Source of the DNA: a virus
Length of the DNA: 41,146 nucleotides
IMG/VR virus record: IMGVR_UViG_3300049736_000146
Span: 1 to 41,146 of that record
Direction: 5' to 3' (one strand)
Numbering within the stretch: position 1 is the first letter of the stretch; every line of letters starts with the position of its first letter. Below the pieces are notes generated by a model. The model made no database searches. It saw only the letters and a program-made list of their open reading frames with translations, and had not been told where the DNA came from. Positions 6,909-15,260 of the stretch are shown here, in pieces. A program made the translations under genes and the position numbers.

Positions 6909-8294
6909 TCACATGAGGTTCTGAACCAATACACGACGGTAGTACTGGTTACGTGAAGCGGTAAGTGCTTCAGCATCAGGTGTACCGTTAGCAGCAGTAA
7001 CGAATGGGTTAGCGACCATGCCGTAGCGGGTCTTAAATCCAATCTTGGGCTGGAAGGTGTCAGGACCGATTGAGCGGACCATCTGGAGGGGTACGTATGG
7101 GCAGTAGAACAGACCCGAATCATAAGGGGAAGTACCCTTATAACCAACTACGTAGTAGTGGGAGTTAGAAACGTTAGCAGAGTAAGGATCAACGAAGACC
7201 TTAATGCGACCGTTCATGGTTCCAACTAGAAGGTTACCGGTGTCATCAACTTCACCGATGGAAGGACCACCAGCACCAGTTAGACCTGAGGTGTAGTCTA
7301 GAGTACCAGACATCGCGAGAGCAGAAGCAACATCAGCAGAAGTGATGATGAAGTTGCCCTTTCCTCTACGAGTCTCTTGTGCGATTGCGTTGGCATCGCG
7401 CTCAATTTGGAACATAAGTCCCTTGAATTTTTCAACTGACCATCTGCCGTTGGAGTCAACGTCTAGGTCAAAGCGACCAGCATTGGCAGTGTTGTTCTGA
7501 GCACCAGGCTTAGCGATGGTGTACACAGTACGAACAACTTCACGGTTGATCTCAGCAAGGATCTCGCTAGACAGAATGTTAGCAAGTTCCTGTTCAGCAT
7601 CAAGACCGTGGATTGCCTTAAGGTCTTGTGCCAATTCCAAGGTGTATTCTGCTTTGAGAGCTCTGGACTGTGCAGTCACAGAAGTCTTCTCAATGCTGAA
7701 TGACATCTCGCGGAATAGTTTTCCGCTTTCTCCTAGTGCCTCAGCGTCCTCACGTGCCATGGGCTTAACGCCACGGTCATAAGTACCTGAATCGTTAAGA
7801 AGACCGGGGTTGCTTCCTGCAACGGGGTTAGCGGTGTCGTATGCGTTTGCGGTTGCATCAAATCCTGCAGAGAAGTCACTGTCGGGTTCGTTGTACAGTG
7901 CTTCAACACCGTCACGACCTTCATACTGACTCTTCATTGCGAAGATTAGTCCAGTAGGACCAGACATGGGTTGAACGCCACAAATGTCATAGGCAATGAG
8001 GTTAGGCATTGCACGACGGATGAGGCTGATCATTACAGGATCAAATCCAGCAAGACCACCAGTTTGGGTGCTTAGACCTGAACCTGAAAGGGCGTTGCCA
8101 CCAATGGCTCCGGCATTATTACCTGCTGATCCACCTGCTTCGTTAAGCATACCGCGCTCTTCGCGCATGAATCTTTCTTGGTTTTCTAACAGAACAGCGG
8201 TAACACTTTTTCTATAGTTGTCTGTGATGGCTGAAGAGCCTTCATGACCTAGAACAGGTGCCCACTTTTCTGTCAGAGCTTGTGCATTAAACAT
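6909..8294 (-). CDS. 23: gp23 major capsid protein
   Basis: Main hexamer subunit of the head. The 461-aa sequence matches the T4/cyanophage gp23 family: N-terminal MFNAQALTEKWAPVLGHEG, a KPMAREDAEALGESGKLFREM-like region and the GYKGTSPYDSGLFYCPYVPL C-terminal part. Residues after about 57 (GMLNEAGGSAG) offer an (I/L)XE-type cleavage site for the gp21 protease, predicted to remove the first ~62 residues. RBS CGGAG precedes the ATG. A strong terminator follows immediately. Confidence 0.97.
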   Translation of the reverse strand: MFNAQALTEKWAPVLGHEGSSAITDNYRKSVTAVLLENQERFMREERGMLNEAGGSAGNNAGAIGGNALSGSGLSTQTGGLAGFDPVMISLIRRAMPNLIAYDICGVQPMSGPTGLIFAMKSQYEGRDGVEALYNEPDSDFSAGFDATANAYDTANPVAGSNPGLLNDSGTYDRGVKPMAREDAEALGESGKLFREMSFSIEKTSVTAQSRALKAEYTLELAQDLKAIHGLDAEQELANILSSEILAEINREVVRTVYTIAKPGAQNNTANAGRFDLDVDSNGRWSVEKFKGLMFQIERDANAIAQETRRGKGNFIITSADVASALAMSGTLDYTSGLTGAGGPSIGEVDDTGNLLVGTMNGRIKVFVDPYSANVSNSHYYVVGYKGTSPYDSGLFYCPYVPLQMVRSIGPDTFQPKIGFKTRYGMVANPFVTAANGTPDAEALTASRNQYYRRVLVQNLM

Positions 8295-8330
8295 TTTTTG
8301 CTCCGAATTTAAAAATAGGTTTTATAATAA

Positions 8331-9494
8331 TCACTTCCAGCGATTCAGGGCGGTGAGGTATTGTGCCATTGCTGGTGTTACCTCTTCGCTTAATCCTTCA
8401 ACTGGAGTTTCATCTGCAACTTCTGCTGCGGGAGTAGAAACTGAATTCTTGAAGTATGACTCTTTGATAGTTTTAACTTTCTTAGAGAAATCTTCTTCAG
8501 TTACATACTCTAGACCCTCAGCAAGTGCTGCGAGTTTTTCTTTTTGAGTATCTGCGAGTCCTTCTGACACAGTGGACAGAATATTGAGTTTGGCAGACTC
8601 GTTAAGACGATTCTGTAGTTTCACATTTGCCTTGACCTGTTCGTCTAGGCGCTCTTCCATTTCACGAATAGATTCAGCCATACCTTCTACCACGTCAACT
8701 TTGTCGTCGGGGATAGCGATATAGTGTTCTTCAAAGAGACCTTTGAGACCTGCGATGAAGTCTTCAGTGATCTCATTTTTGATGCCACGATCAACAGCTA
8801 CTTGATTTTCTTCTAGCCATTGTGTGACTGCGTAGTTTACAGTTCCGTTAACTTCCTCAGAGAGTTCTGCATTAGCAGATTCTACTTGCTTCTCTAATTC
8901 TTTACCGAAATGCTCTACAAGCTTGTCATACTCTTCAGAGATTTTCGCTTTGACAGCAGCTTCAAAAATAGTTTTTGCTTTCTCAGCGAACTCTTCTGAG
9001 AGTTCTGTGCCTTCTAAGAGGGCACTAATGTCTGATGACATATCCAGCTCTTCAAATGCTGGTTTGATAGGATAAGATACGTTTGGACCTTTCTTAGTTC
9101 CGTAAGCAATTTCTGCGCCAAGTGTATTGGCACCTGCTTCATCACCAGGTTTACCTGATGGTGAAGTAACACTACCGTCTTGTGAGACAGGTGCTGCTGC
9201 TTTAGAACCAGGATTATCTTCACCTTCTTCTTTGTTAGAATGAAGTGGTTCAGACTGTGAACCGCCAAGATCAGTCTGTGACTGATTAGGTGCAACTGAT
9301 GTAGGTACTGTTGGCATTGGATCTTTACCACTGCCGTTTTGTTGAGGATCACCCGAAACTGCCGAGGGATCTGAGCCTGTACCAGGAATTACTGAAGCAG
9401 ATACACGAGGCATGGGATCCTGTGCTCCCGCTTCCATAACGACTTGCTGACCGCTCAGAAACTCCTCAAACTTTTCGTTTAACATGTCTGACAT
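8331..9494 (-). CDS. 22: gp22 prohead core scaffold protein
   Basis: Internal scaffold around which gp23 assembles; degraded by gp21 during maturation. The 387-aa protein has a long polar Pro/Ser/Gly/Gln-rich N-terminal third (roughly residues 20-130, low complexity) and an acidic, coiled-coil-prone C-terminal half with many Glu/Lys. Position between 21 and 23 is diagnostic. The disordered N-terminal third seems large against T4 gp22 (about 270 aa). An AATAAATA box lies 39 bases upstream. Confidence 0.92.
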   Translation of the reverse strand: MSDMLNEKFEEFLSGQQVVMEAGAQDPMPRVSASVIPGTGSDPSAVSGDPQQNGSGKDPMPTVPTSVAPNQSQTDLGGSQSEPLHSNKEEGEDNPGSKAAAPVSQDGSVTSPSGKPGDEAGANTLGAEIAYGTKKGPNVSYPIKPAFEELDMSSDISALLEGTELSEEFAEKAKTIFEAAVKAKISEEYDKLVEHFGKELEKQVESANAELSEEVNGTVNYAVTQWLEENQVAVDRGIKNEITEDFIAGLKGLFEEHYIAIPDDKVDVVEGMAESIREMEERLDEQVKANVKLQNRLNESAKLNILSTVSEGLADTQKEKLAALAEGLEYVTEEDFSKKVKTIKESYFKNSVSTPAAEVADETPVEGLSEEVTPAMAQYLTALNRWK

Positions 9495-9532
9495 TTTGAG
9501 TCCTTCCGTAAATCTTATGATTATCTATAGTT

Positions 9533-9540
9533 TATTTATT
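9533..9540 (-). promoter_or_regulatory. Candidate late promoter box upstream of gp22
   Basis: AATAAATA on the minus strand in the gap between 21 and 22, 39 bases before the gp22 ATG; one mismatch to TATAAATA. Confidence 0.45.
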
Positions 9541-9543
9541 AAA

Positions 9544-10188
9544 TTATAAACCCGCGAGGAAGTTTTGGAACACTTGAAGCGTTCTCTCCTCTAGGTTTTG
9601 GCGAGTAGATTCGCCTATGTGACGTTGATATTTAGCAACTTGGGACTCCTTAAGAATTCCATTATCCCAAACCCACTCTTTGCCTTCCATGATACCATTG
9701 ACAAAAGCATCTGGTGCAGAGGGATCTGCCACAATGTCTGCAGCCGTAGCAAGCATAAAGTCATCCATAACATATGCGGTACTTTCACGCTTATCAATAC
9801 TTCCCATTCCGCGTGAAGATACACCAAGTTGTACACCTTCACCTAAGAGAGATTTAGCAATCTTCCCCATAGGAGTATCTAAGATTTGCGCTTTTCCCAT
9901 GAAGTTATTACCTTCTGCTCTAAGCGAAGTAATTCTGTGGGAAACTCTATCAAGGTTGACAGTTGGACCATCAGGATGACCCAACTCACCAAGAGCACGA
10001 TTAGTTTTAACATACTCTTCGTTATAACGTCCGACTTCACGTTCTAAAACTTGAAATGGATAAACACGACCGTTCCTATTCTTCAGTTCAGACTGAAGAA
10101 AAACACCTTCAATGTATAATTTTTTGTCATCACCAACTCCTTCGGTGATAACACGTACATCTTCAATCTGTTCCGTTATCAGTTTCAT
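9544..10188 (-). CDS. 21: gp21 prohead core protease
   Basis: Serine protease of the herpesvirus-assemblin/T4 type that cleaves scaffold and capsid propeptides. It shows the family motifs GELGHPDG (H71) and GVSSRGMG (catalytic Ser among S124/S125). 214 aa is a normal length. The ATG at 10188 overlaps the preceding core-protein ORF by 26 bases. Confidence 0.95.
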   Translation of the reverse strand: MKLITEQIEDVRVITEGVGDDKKLYIEGVFLQSELKNRNGRVYPFQVLEREVGRYNEEYVKTNRALGELGHPDGPTVNLDRVSHRITSLRAEGNNFMGKAQILDTPMGKIAKSLLGEGVQLGVSSRGMGSIDKRESTAYVMDDFMLATAADIVADPSAPDAFVNGIMEGKEWVWDNGILKESQVAKYQRHIGESTRQNLEERTLQVFQNFLAGL

Positions 10189-10384
10189 TAGTTTCCGTCT
10201 CTACTGGTTCGTCAAAGTAAGTCTTGGCAACACTTTGTTTGTATGTTGATAAAGTTTCTGATGCTTTTGCATATAGCAAATCTTGAATAGCATCAATTGC
10301 TTTTGACCTTTCATTGTCTGCAATAGCAGTTACAATGTTAACAACTTCCGCTTCCGGATTAACCGGATTGATATTATTTTCCAT
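10163..10384 (-). CDS. Putative gp67-like prohead core protein, 73 aa
   Basis: Small acidic helical protein in the slot between portal (20) and protease (21) where T4 has the core genes 67 and 68. The C-terminal tail is very acidic (ETETNETDNGTD), as expected for a core peptide precursor. Sequence similarity to gp67 is not evident by eye, so the role rests on position, size and charge. A CTAAATA box lies just upstream, over the gp20 stop. Confidence 0.7.
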   Translation of the reverse strand: MENNINPVNPEAEVVNIVTAIADNERSKAIDAIQDLLYAKASETLSTYKQSVAKTYFDEPVETETNETDNGTD

Positions 10385-10394
10385 GACTTATTGT

Positions 10395-12098
10395 TTATTT
10401 AGTATTACTAGAAGGTTTAGGTTGCGCTTTCGCCATTTGTAACTGTTTTTGATGCGCGTCGTCTGCTTTTTCTTGTTCCCTTTCATGAGAATCGTCAGCT
10501 TGTTGTGCTGCAATTTCAGGTTGGAATGCTTGATTCTGACGATCCATCATATCAAAAGTATTGATATCTGCTGGATTCATTGCTAAACCAGAATCAATCT
10601 CTGATTTCATTTGTCTATCAATTTCTTTGTATTCCTTTTCGTTTTGTTGTAGAACTTGTCTTCTTACGTATTCAAGAGAAAAATACTTACCAACAAATGG
10701 ATCCATCTGAGTTGCAAGAGCAATGCGTTGCGTCATTAGTTCTTGTTCTTTTAACTCATTAAAATGGTTATCAAACAGGAAGTCATATTGAATATGCTCC
10801 TTCATTTCATCCCAATCTTCAGGAGAAATTACTCCTTTGAGAATAAGTTGTGTCTTGAGGATATCGTGAAAAAGTTCCCCAAAACGTTTACGTAGACGAC
10901 CAATAAATTTAGTAAACTTAAGTTCGTCACGAAGTACTTCAGTACTCTTACCAAGATTAAATCCTTTACTCTCATCAGTGAGACGAGAAGGTGGTAGGTT
11001 TAGGGAGTTGTATAATTTCTTTTTGAAATACTCAACGTCCTTAAGTTCGCCAAGGTTCTGACCACCCGGCAGAGTTGTGATCTCAGTGCCACGACCACCT
11101 TCACGACGGGGCAACCAGAAATCCTCAAGCATACTCATATGCTTTTTGTCGTCACGAATCTCGCCAGTGCTAGCATCGTATACAAGCTTGTTACGATAAC
11201 GTGCCATGACATCACGTAGGTACTGTTCCGCCTTGACTTTGGGAAGATTACCAACGTCAATATAAAAGATTCTACGTTCTGGTGCGCGTGACAGTCTGTA
11301 AATAACCAGAGCATCTTCAATCATTCTTAGTTGATTGAGTGATTTAATTCCCTTGTGTAGGAAACTCAGGTGCATTCTTTTATTTAAATCTTGAACACCG
11401 GAAGAACAAAATGCAATAGAATCTGCAGCAATTTTAATTCCTTGGGCGTTTGACATATCACCAATTGGACCAAGAGCGCCGCCCTTTAAATATCCTTTGG
11501 GATTGTATAAAAAATAATCAACGTAATGACCCCACTCGTATTCTAGGGCAGTACCTTTTATTGCTCGGTTTAATCTTGGATCCGATGAACCTGAATCTAA
11601 TTTTTGTCTGACCTTACGCATTTTAAGCGGGTCAATATAACGTAATTCAAGAATTCCTTTTTTTGGATTATCTAAATCAATTACTTTGTGGTAAAATAAT
11701 TTACCATCAATATACCAACTACGAACTATTTCATGAGCGCGGTTATCAAAATTCAACATCTGTTTGATTTTATCAAACTCATCACGAACTTTTTTCTTAA
11801 CCCCGGCACCAACTTCCAGATTATTTAAATCAACTTCAACACAACTATCGTTGGCATCACTAACTACAAATTCATTTACAATTTCATCCACAGCAGAATC
11901 TACTTCTGGATGTAGAGACATGTCTCTATAACGTTTGATCAGTTCAAACTCATTCCTTGCAGTAGCGTCTGTGTCTACATACGTTCCAAAGTAACCGCCT
12001 GCTGCAATAGAGACTGGCTCGTCAGCAGAAGGAGGGACAGGGGATTGACCCTTCTGACCCTCCTTACGATTAATTTGAAAGCCAAATAACTGACTCAT
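10395..12098 (-). CDS. 20: gp20 portal vertex protein
   Basis: Dodecameric portal through which DNA enters and leaves the head. The 567-aa protein starts MSQLFGFQINRKEGQ and has the T4-like portal core (VDSAVDEIVNEFV, RRIFYIDVGNLPKVKAEQYL, a DFWLPRREGGRGTEI stretch, LNLPPSRL). The C-terminal ~60 residues are Gln/Asp/Lys-rich and probably disordered. Directly follows the tube gene with a CTAAATA box between them. Confidence 0.96.
   Translation of the reverse strand: MSQLFGFQINRKEGQKGQSPVPPSADEPVSIAAGGYFGTYVDTDATARNEFELIKRYRDMSLHPEVDSAVDEIVNEFVVSDANDSCVEVDLNNLEVGAGVKKKVRDEFDKIKQMLNFDNRAHEIVRSWYIDGKLFYHKVIDLDNPKKGILELRYIDPLKMRKVRQKLDSGSSDPRLNRAIKGTALEYEWGHYVDYFLYNPKGYLKGGALGPIGDMSNAQGIKIAADSIAFCSSGVQDLNKRMHLSFLHKGIKSLNQLRMIEDALVIYRLSRAPERRIFYIDVGNLPKVKAEQYLRDVMARYRNKLVYDASTGEIRDDKKHMSMLEDFWLPRREGGRGTEITTLPGGQNLGELKDVEYFKKKLYNSLNLPPSRLTDESKGFNLGKSTEVLRDELKFTKFIGRLRKRFGELFHDILKTQLILKGVISPEDWDEMKEHIQYDFLFDNHFNELKEQELMTQRIALATQMDPFVGKYFSLEYVRRQVLQQNEKEYKEIDRQMKSEIDSGLAMNPADINTFDMMDRQNQAFQPEIAAQQADDSHEREQEKADDAHQKQLQMAKAQPKPSSNTK
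10396..10402 (-). promoter_or_regulatory. Candidate late promoter-like box (CTAAATA)
   Basis: CTAAATA on the minus strand at the end of gene 20, 12 bases before the ATG of the 73-aa core ORF and about 210 bases before gp21. The short distance to the first ATG means it more likely serves gp21 or downstream genes. Confidence 0.3.
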
Positions 12099-12126
12099 AA
12101 TAATTGTTCAACTGTACGCTTCCTAT

Positions 12127-12133
12127 TATTTAG
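12127..12133 (-). promoter_or_regulatory. Candidate late promoter-like box upstream of gp20
   Basis: CTAAATA on the minus strand, 28 bases upstream of the gp20 ATG, overlapping the gp19 stop codon. Confidence 0.4.
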
Positions 12134-12693
12134 GCAACCGTAATACCTGCTTCTCCAGCACTCTCAACAGTCCAATATGAATATTGGAATTCAACTGAGA
12201 ACTCTTCAATCTGATCATTGCTATCATAAGCAAGATCAATTGCGGAAGATGATGTTGGGAATGCATACCAAAGTTTGTAAGTTCTTAGAACCTTACCTTC
12301 AGCTTTCTCATCTTTTTCCATTTGATGAACGAAGAGATGCTTACCATAAACGGTAGGATCAATGACTTCGTTTACATTGGATTCGTGACTGTTCATTTGT
12401 CTCATCCAATCCTCAAAGAAGGCACGAATTTTCATGTCTTCATCATTGATAAAGGTAGCACTCCAATTGTCAAACGTGCGGTCTCCCGCAATTTTAACTG
12501 TGCGCCCACGGAAAGGAACTTCAATTACACCTACATTGGATGCTGGTAGAGCAGCAGACTTGCACATATATGATGCAAGGTTCTGCTTTGCTGAATCATC
12601 TCCAGGGAATGCAATATCTACCCTGAACATATTGGGTCTTACACCCTGTTTTACTTTGTTTAAAAAACCAGAGACTGAATTAGTTACTGACAT
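12130..12693 (-). CDS. 19: gp19 tail tube protein
   Basis: Forms the inner tube of the contractile tail. The 187-aa protein shows the T4 gp19 pattern: VSGFLNKVKQGVRPNMFRVDIAFP at the N-terminus, KSAALPASNVGVIEVPFRGR and a terminal VEFQYSYWTVE strand. A strong AAGGAG ribosome site precedes the ATG. Follows the sheath gene. Confidence 0.94.
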   Translation of the reverse strand: MSVTNSVSGFLNKVKQGVRPNMFRVDIAFPGDDSAKQNLASYMCKSAALPASNVGVIEVPFRGRTVKIAGDRTFDNWSATFINDEDMKIRAFFEDWMRQMNSHESNVNEVIDPTVYGKHLFVHQMEKDEKAEGKVLRTYKLWYAFPTSSSAIDLAYDSNDQIEEFSVEFQYSYWTVESAGEAGITVA

Positions 12694-12717
12694 TTTTTTA
12701 GTTACTCCTTACTGTTG

Positions 12718-12724
12718 TATTTAA
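12718..12724 (-). promoter_or_regulatory. Candidate late promoter-like box upstream of gp19
   Basis: TTAAATA on the minus strand, 24 bases before the gp19 ATG, in the short gap after gp18. Weak match to TATAAATA. Confidence 0.3.
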
Positions 12725-12730
12725 TGATGA

Positions 12731-14953
12731 TCAGCGTCCAACTACTTCGCTGAAGGAAACTCCAGTTCGTGTTGCAGTAAACGTTACTGAAACGTAGTTG
12801 ATGGAGCGAGCGGGTTTGATGAAGATTTCTGCAACAAATTCGTTGCGGTCAATAACATCAGGGGTGTTATTGGTTTCATCACAAACAACTAGGAAATCAG
12901 TGATTCCCTGAGCAGCAACGATGTTATCTAGATAACCACCGATTGCACCAGCAAATGAGGTGCGAGTAGTTGTATCGTTGATTTCAAAAAGAACACTCTT
13001 AGAAAGTTGTTCAACTCTTTTCTCAACGTTAAGGAAGAGACGGCGAACATTAATTCTATCAAATGCTGATGGTGCAGCAAGAGCAGTTTTATCACCGAAC
13101 AATACAGCACCGCTACCTGGGAAGGTTACGACTGGATTAATTCTGTTCTGATAAAGTTCGTCTCTATCTGCTTTGTTTGGATTGAATGCCAGTTTAATTA
13201 CGTTGCGAAGACCGCCACGATTCATGCCAGCAGGAGAAATCCAATCAGCAACTGTTTCTGAAGTATTAACACAAAGACCAGCAATGTCTCCATTGCAAGG
13301 AACATAGCGATACTTATCATTAAAACGATCATACATGTACTTGTAACCGCTATCAAGAACAGCGTATGAAGTAGATGTAATTGTATTGAAGAAATTAACT
13401 GTGTTAGTTCTTTGATCTGAGGATGACAATGCAGTTCCGCCACTGCCAATTTGATTTCCTTTATGGGGAGAAACAAATGCGATACAATCTTTACGGAGAG
13501 CAGCAACTGCTACACATTTCTGTGCCTTAGCAAGTGTGTCTGATTCTGAACCCATAGATCCACCCATGAGGATGAAGTTAGTTTCAGTTGCTTCTGTATC
13601 TGCAAACAGATCCATAGCAGCATTTACTTCTCCGGGAGTATATGAGTAATCATCAACTCCTCCAGATAATGTAGATTCGTTTAATGCTGCAAGAAGGAAC
13701 TTATCTCCAGTTGTCAATGCAGTTGATGCTTGTCCGAATGCTTCTGCACCACCTGCTGTCGTTGGTTCTACAAGACCGGTTAGTGTTCCACTTGTGTAGA
13801 TAAATTCCGATTGTAAATTAACGATATCTTTGAAATACAAAGAAGAACCTTCTGCACTCTTGGCATCAGTCATCTTGGAAAGATATGTAATTCTTTCTAG
13901 TACAGTTGATGCAGCACCGGAAACATCGCCAGTGGTGTCAATAACTGCAATATGAATTTCGTCATATGAAATTCCTCTAGAAGATGCATATACAGAAGTA
14001 CCAGGACGAGGACCAATTGCACCAAGAGTTAATTCAGTTCCTGCAATTTTAGTATTGGTGTACCAATCTTTAACTGAAGAAATTGCAATGTTATCATTTG
14101 ATACTGTACCAATAGTAACAGAAAGATCTGCACTTGCACCAGTTCCAAGGTCTGCTGCTGGTACTGTAACAACATCGCCTTGTGTATATCCAGTACCACC
14201 TGCTTGAACTGTAACTGAAGTAACAGCTCCATTGACATCAATGATAGCTTGTACTTGTAACCCAGATCCTGTACCACCAGATGGTGAAGATGTGTGGGAA
14301 CCATTCTGAGAACCAACGCCAGTATATGCAGTAAATGTAACTGCTGATACAATACCATCTCCGGGTTCATCAAATACATCAGATGATGTAATAAGTGAAC
14401 CGGGGTTCTCTAGGATAACTGCTAATTCATTTGATGCACTATCAAAAGAATAAATTCTGCCTGCTTTACCACCTACAGTTGTAAATGCAGTGTTTGCTGT
14501 TGTAGTTGCAGGAGCAGATGCTAGTGTTAGAATCTGATCTGCACCACGGTCAACTGCAACAACCTTAAGTGAGTTACCCCACGATCCTGCTGTTCTTGCT
14601 ACGAATGCTTCTGCACCACCAACACCAGATTGATAATCTGATTCGTTTCTTACTAAAACTGCTGTGCCATCTGATGTTGCATTAAGAACACTGGTTTCTG
14701 CACGAACTACTGCTAATCTACCACCGTATCCTAGAAACTCAGACGCAACGAGCCAGTCTTCTGCATTTGATTCCGAAGGAGTACCAAAGGTTGCTACCAA
14801 ATCTTTCAATGAAGAGATGGGAGTAACTTCTCCGATGGGTCCTTTTTGGAATGATGATGCTAAAGCTGCTGTTAGAGTTGAGCTGCCTACAATGGTAACA
14901 TTAGTAAGGTCGCGTTCTCTTAAAATAACACCAGGCGAGACTTGACTTGCCAT
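12731..14953 (-). CDS. 18: gp18 contractile tail sheath protein
   Basis: Sheath subunit whose contraction drives the tube through the envelope. 740 aa; N-terminal MASQVSPGVILRERDLTNVT, the conserved TWLFGP-equivalent C-terminal region (PAGMNRGGL, NPNKADRDELYQNRINPV, INVRRLFLNVEKRVEQL, LFEINDTTTRTSF) is characteristic. Residues about 205-283 are a Gly/Thr/Val-rich insertion with an AGGTGYTQGDVVTVPAADLG segment that resembles one in gp14 of this genome; such insertions usually form surface domains. Strong RBS (AAGGAGATAAAAGATG). GATAAATA box upstream. Confidence 0.95.
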   Translation of the reverse strand: MASQVSPGVILRERDLTNVTIVGSSTLTAALASSFQKGPIGEVTPISSLKDLVATFGTPSESNAEDWLVASEFLGYGGRLAVVRAETSVLNATSDGTAVLVRNESDYQSGVGGAEAFVARTAGSWGNSLKVVAVDRGADQILTLASAPATTTANTAFTTVGGKAGRIYSFDSASNELAVILENPGSLITSSDVFDEPGDGIVSAVTFTAYTGVGSQNGSHTSSPSGGTGSGLQVQAIIDVNGAVTSVTVQAGGTGYTQGDVVTVPAADLGTGASADLSVTIGTVSNDNIAISSVKDWYTNTKIAGTELTLGAIGPRPGTSVYASSRGISYDEIHIAVIDTTGDVSGAASTVLERITYLSKMTDAKSAEGSSLYFKDIVNLQSEFIYTSGTLTGLVEPTTAGGAEAFGQASTALTTGDKFLLAALNESTLSGGVDDYSYTPGEVNAAMDLFADTEATETNFILMGGSMGSESDTLAKAQKCVAVAALRKDCIAFVSPHKGNQIGSGGTALSSSDQRTNTVNFFNTITSTSYAVLDSGYKYMYDRFNDKYRYVPCNGDIAGLCVNTSETVADWISPAGMNRGGLRNVIKLAFNPNKADRDELYQNRINPVVTFPGSGAVLFGDKTALAAPSAFDRINVRRLFLNVEKRVEQLSKSVLFEINDTTTRTSFAGAIGGYLDNIVAAQGITDFLVVCDETNNTPDVIDRNEFVAEIFIKPARSINYVSVTFTATRTGVSFSEVVGR

Positions 14954-14990
14954 CTTTTATCTCCTTAGAAATTCCGATTTTACCTGAAAT

Positions 14991-14998
14991 TATTTATC
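14991..14998 (-). promoter_or_regulatory. Late promoter box upstream of gp18
   Basis: GATAAATA on the minus strand, 38 bases upstream of the gp18 ATG, in the only real gap between 17 and 18. One mismatch to TATAAATA, at a sensible distance. Confidence 0.55.
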
Positions 14999-15038
14999 TA
15001 AACCAGGTTCTTCAGAGGGGAAACCATGCATGAACTTA

Positions 15039-15260
15039 CTACCAGTCTGGATACTCCCACCTGTTACTATCTATTTTTCTTGTTTTTAATACTCTAATCT
15101 TAGTGCAGTCTTTACATTCGTATGAATATGCTGATGGAGTAGTTCTATTTTTTCTAGTTTTATAGAAATCATTAATCAATTCTTTAGTTACACCACACGA
15201 CCTACATTTCCTTTCTGTAAATATCAGATGGTCTAGAGAGAATTGATCTTCTATATTCAT
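15039..15260 (-). CDS. Small zinc-finger-like protein, 73 aa
   Basis: Starts at the ATG overlapping the gp17 stop (TAATG). Contains CRSCG at residues ~19-23 and CKDC about 25 residues later, a four-cysteine zinc-binding pattern, with a DFYKTRKNR basic segment between. Similar four-Cys modules occur at the N-terminus of phage HNH-type endonucleases, but no HNH catalytic part is present here. So it may be a stand-alone DNA- or RNA-binding finger or a remnant of a homing endonuclease. An upstream TTG start inside gp17 (15311) is less likely. Confidence 0.75.
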   Translation of the reverse strand: MNIEDQFSLDHLIFTERKCRSCGVTKELINDFYKTRKNRTTPSAYSYECKDCTKIRVLKTRKIDSNRWEYPDW

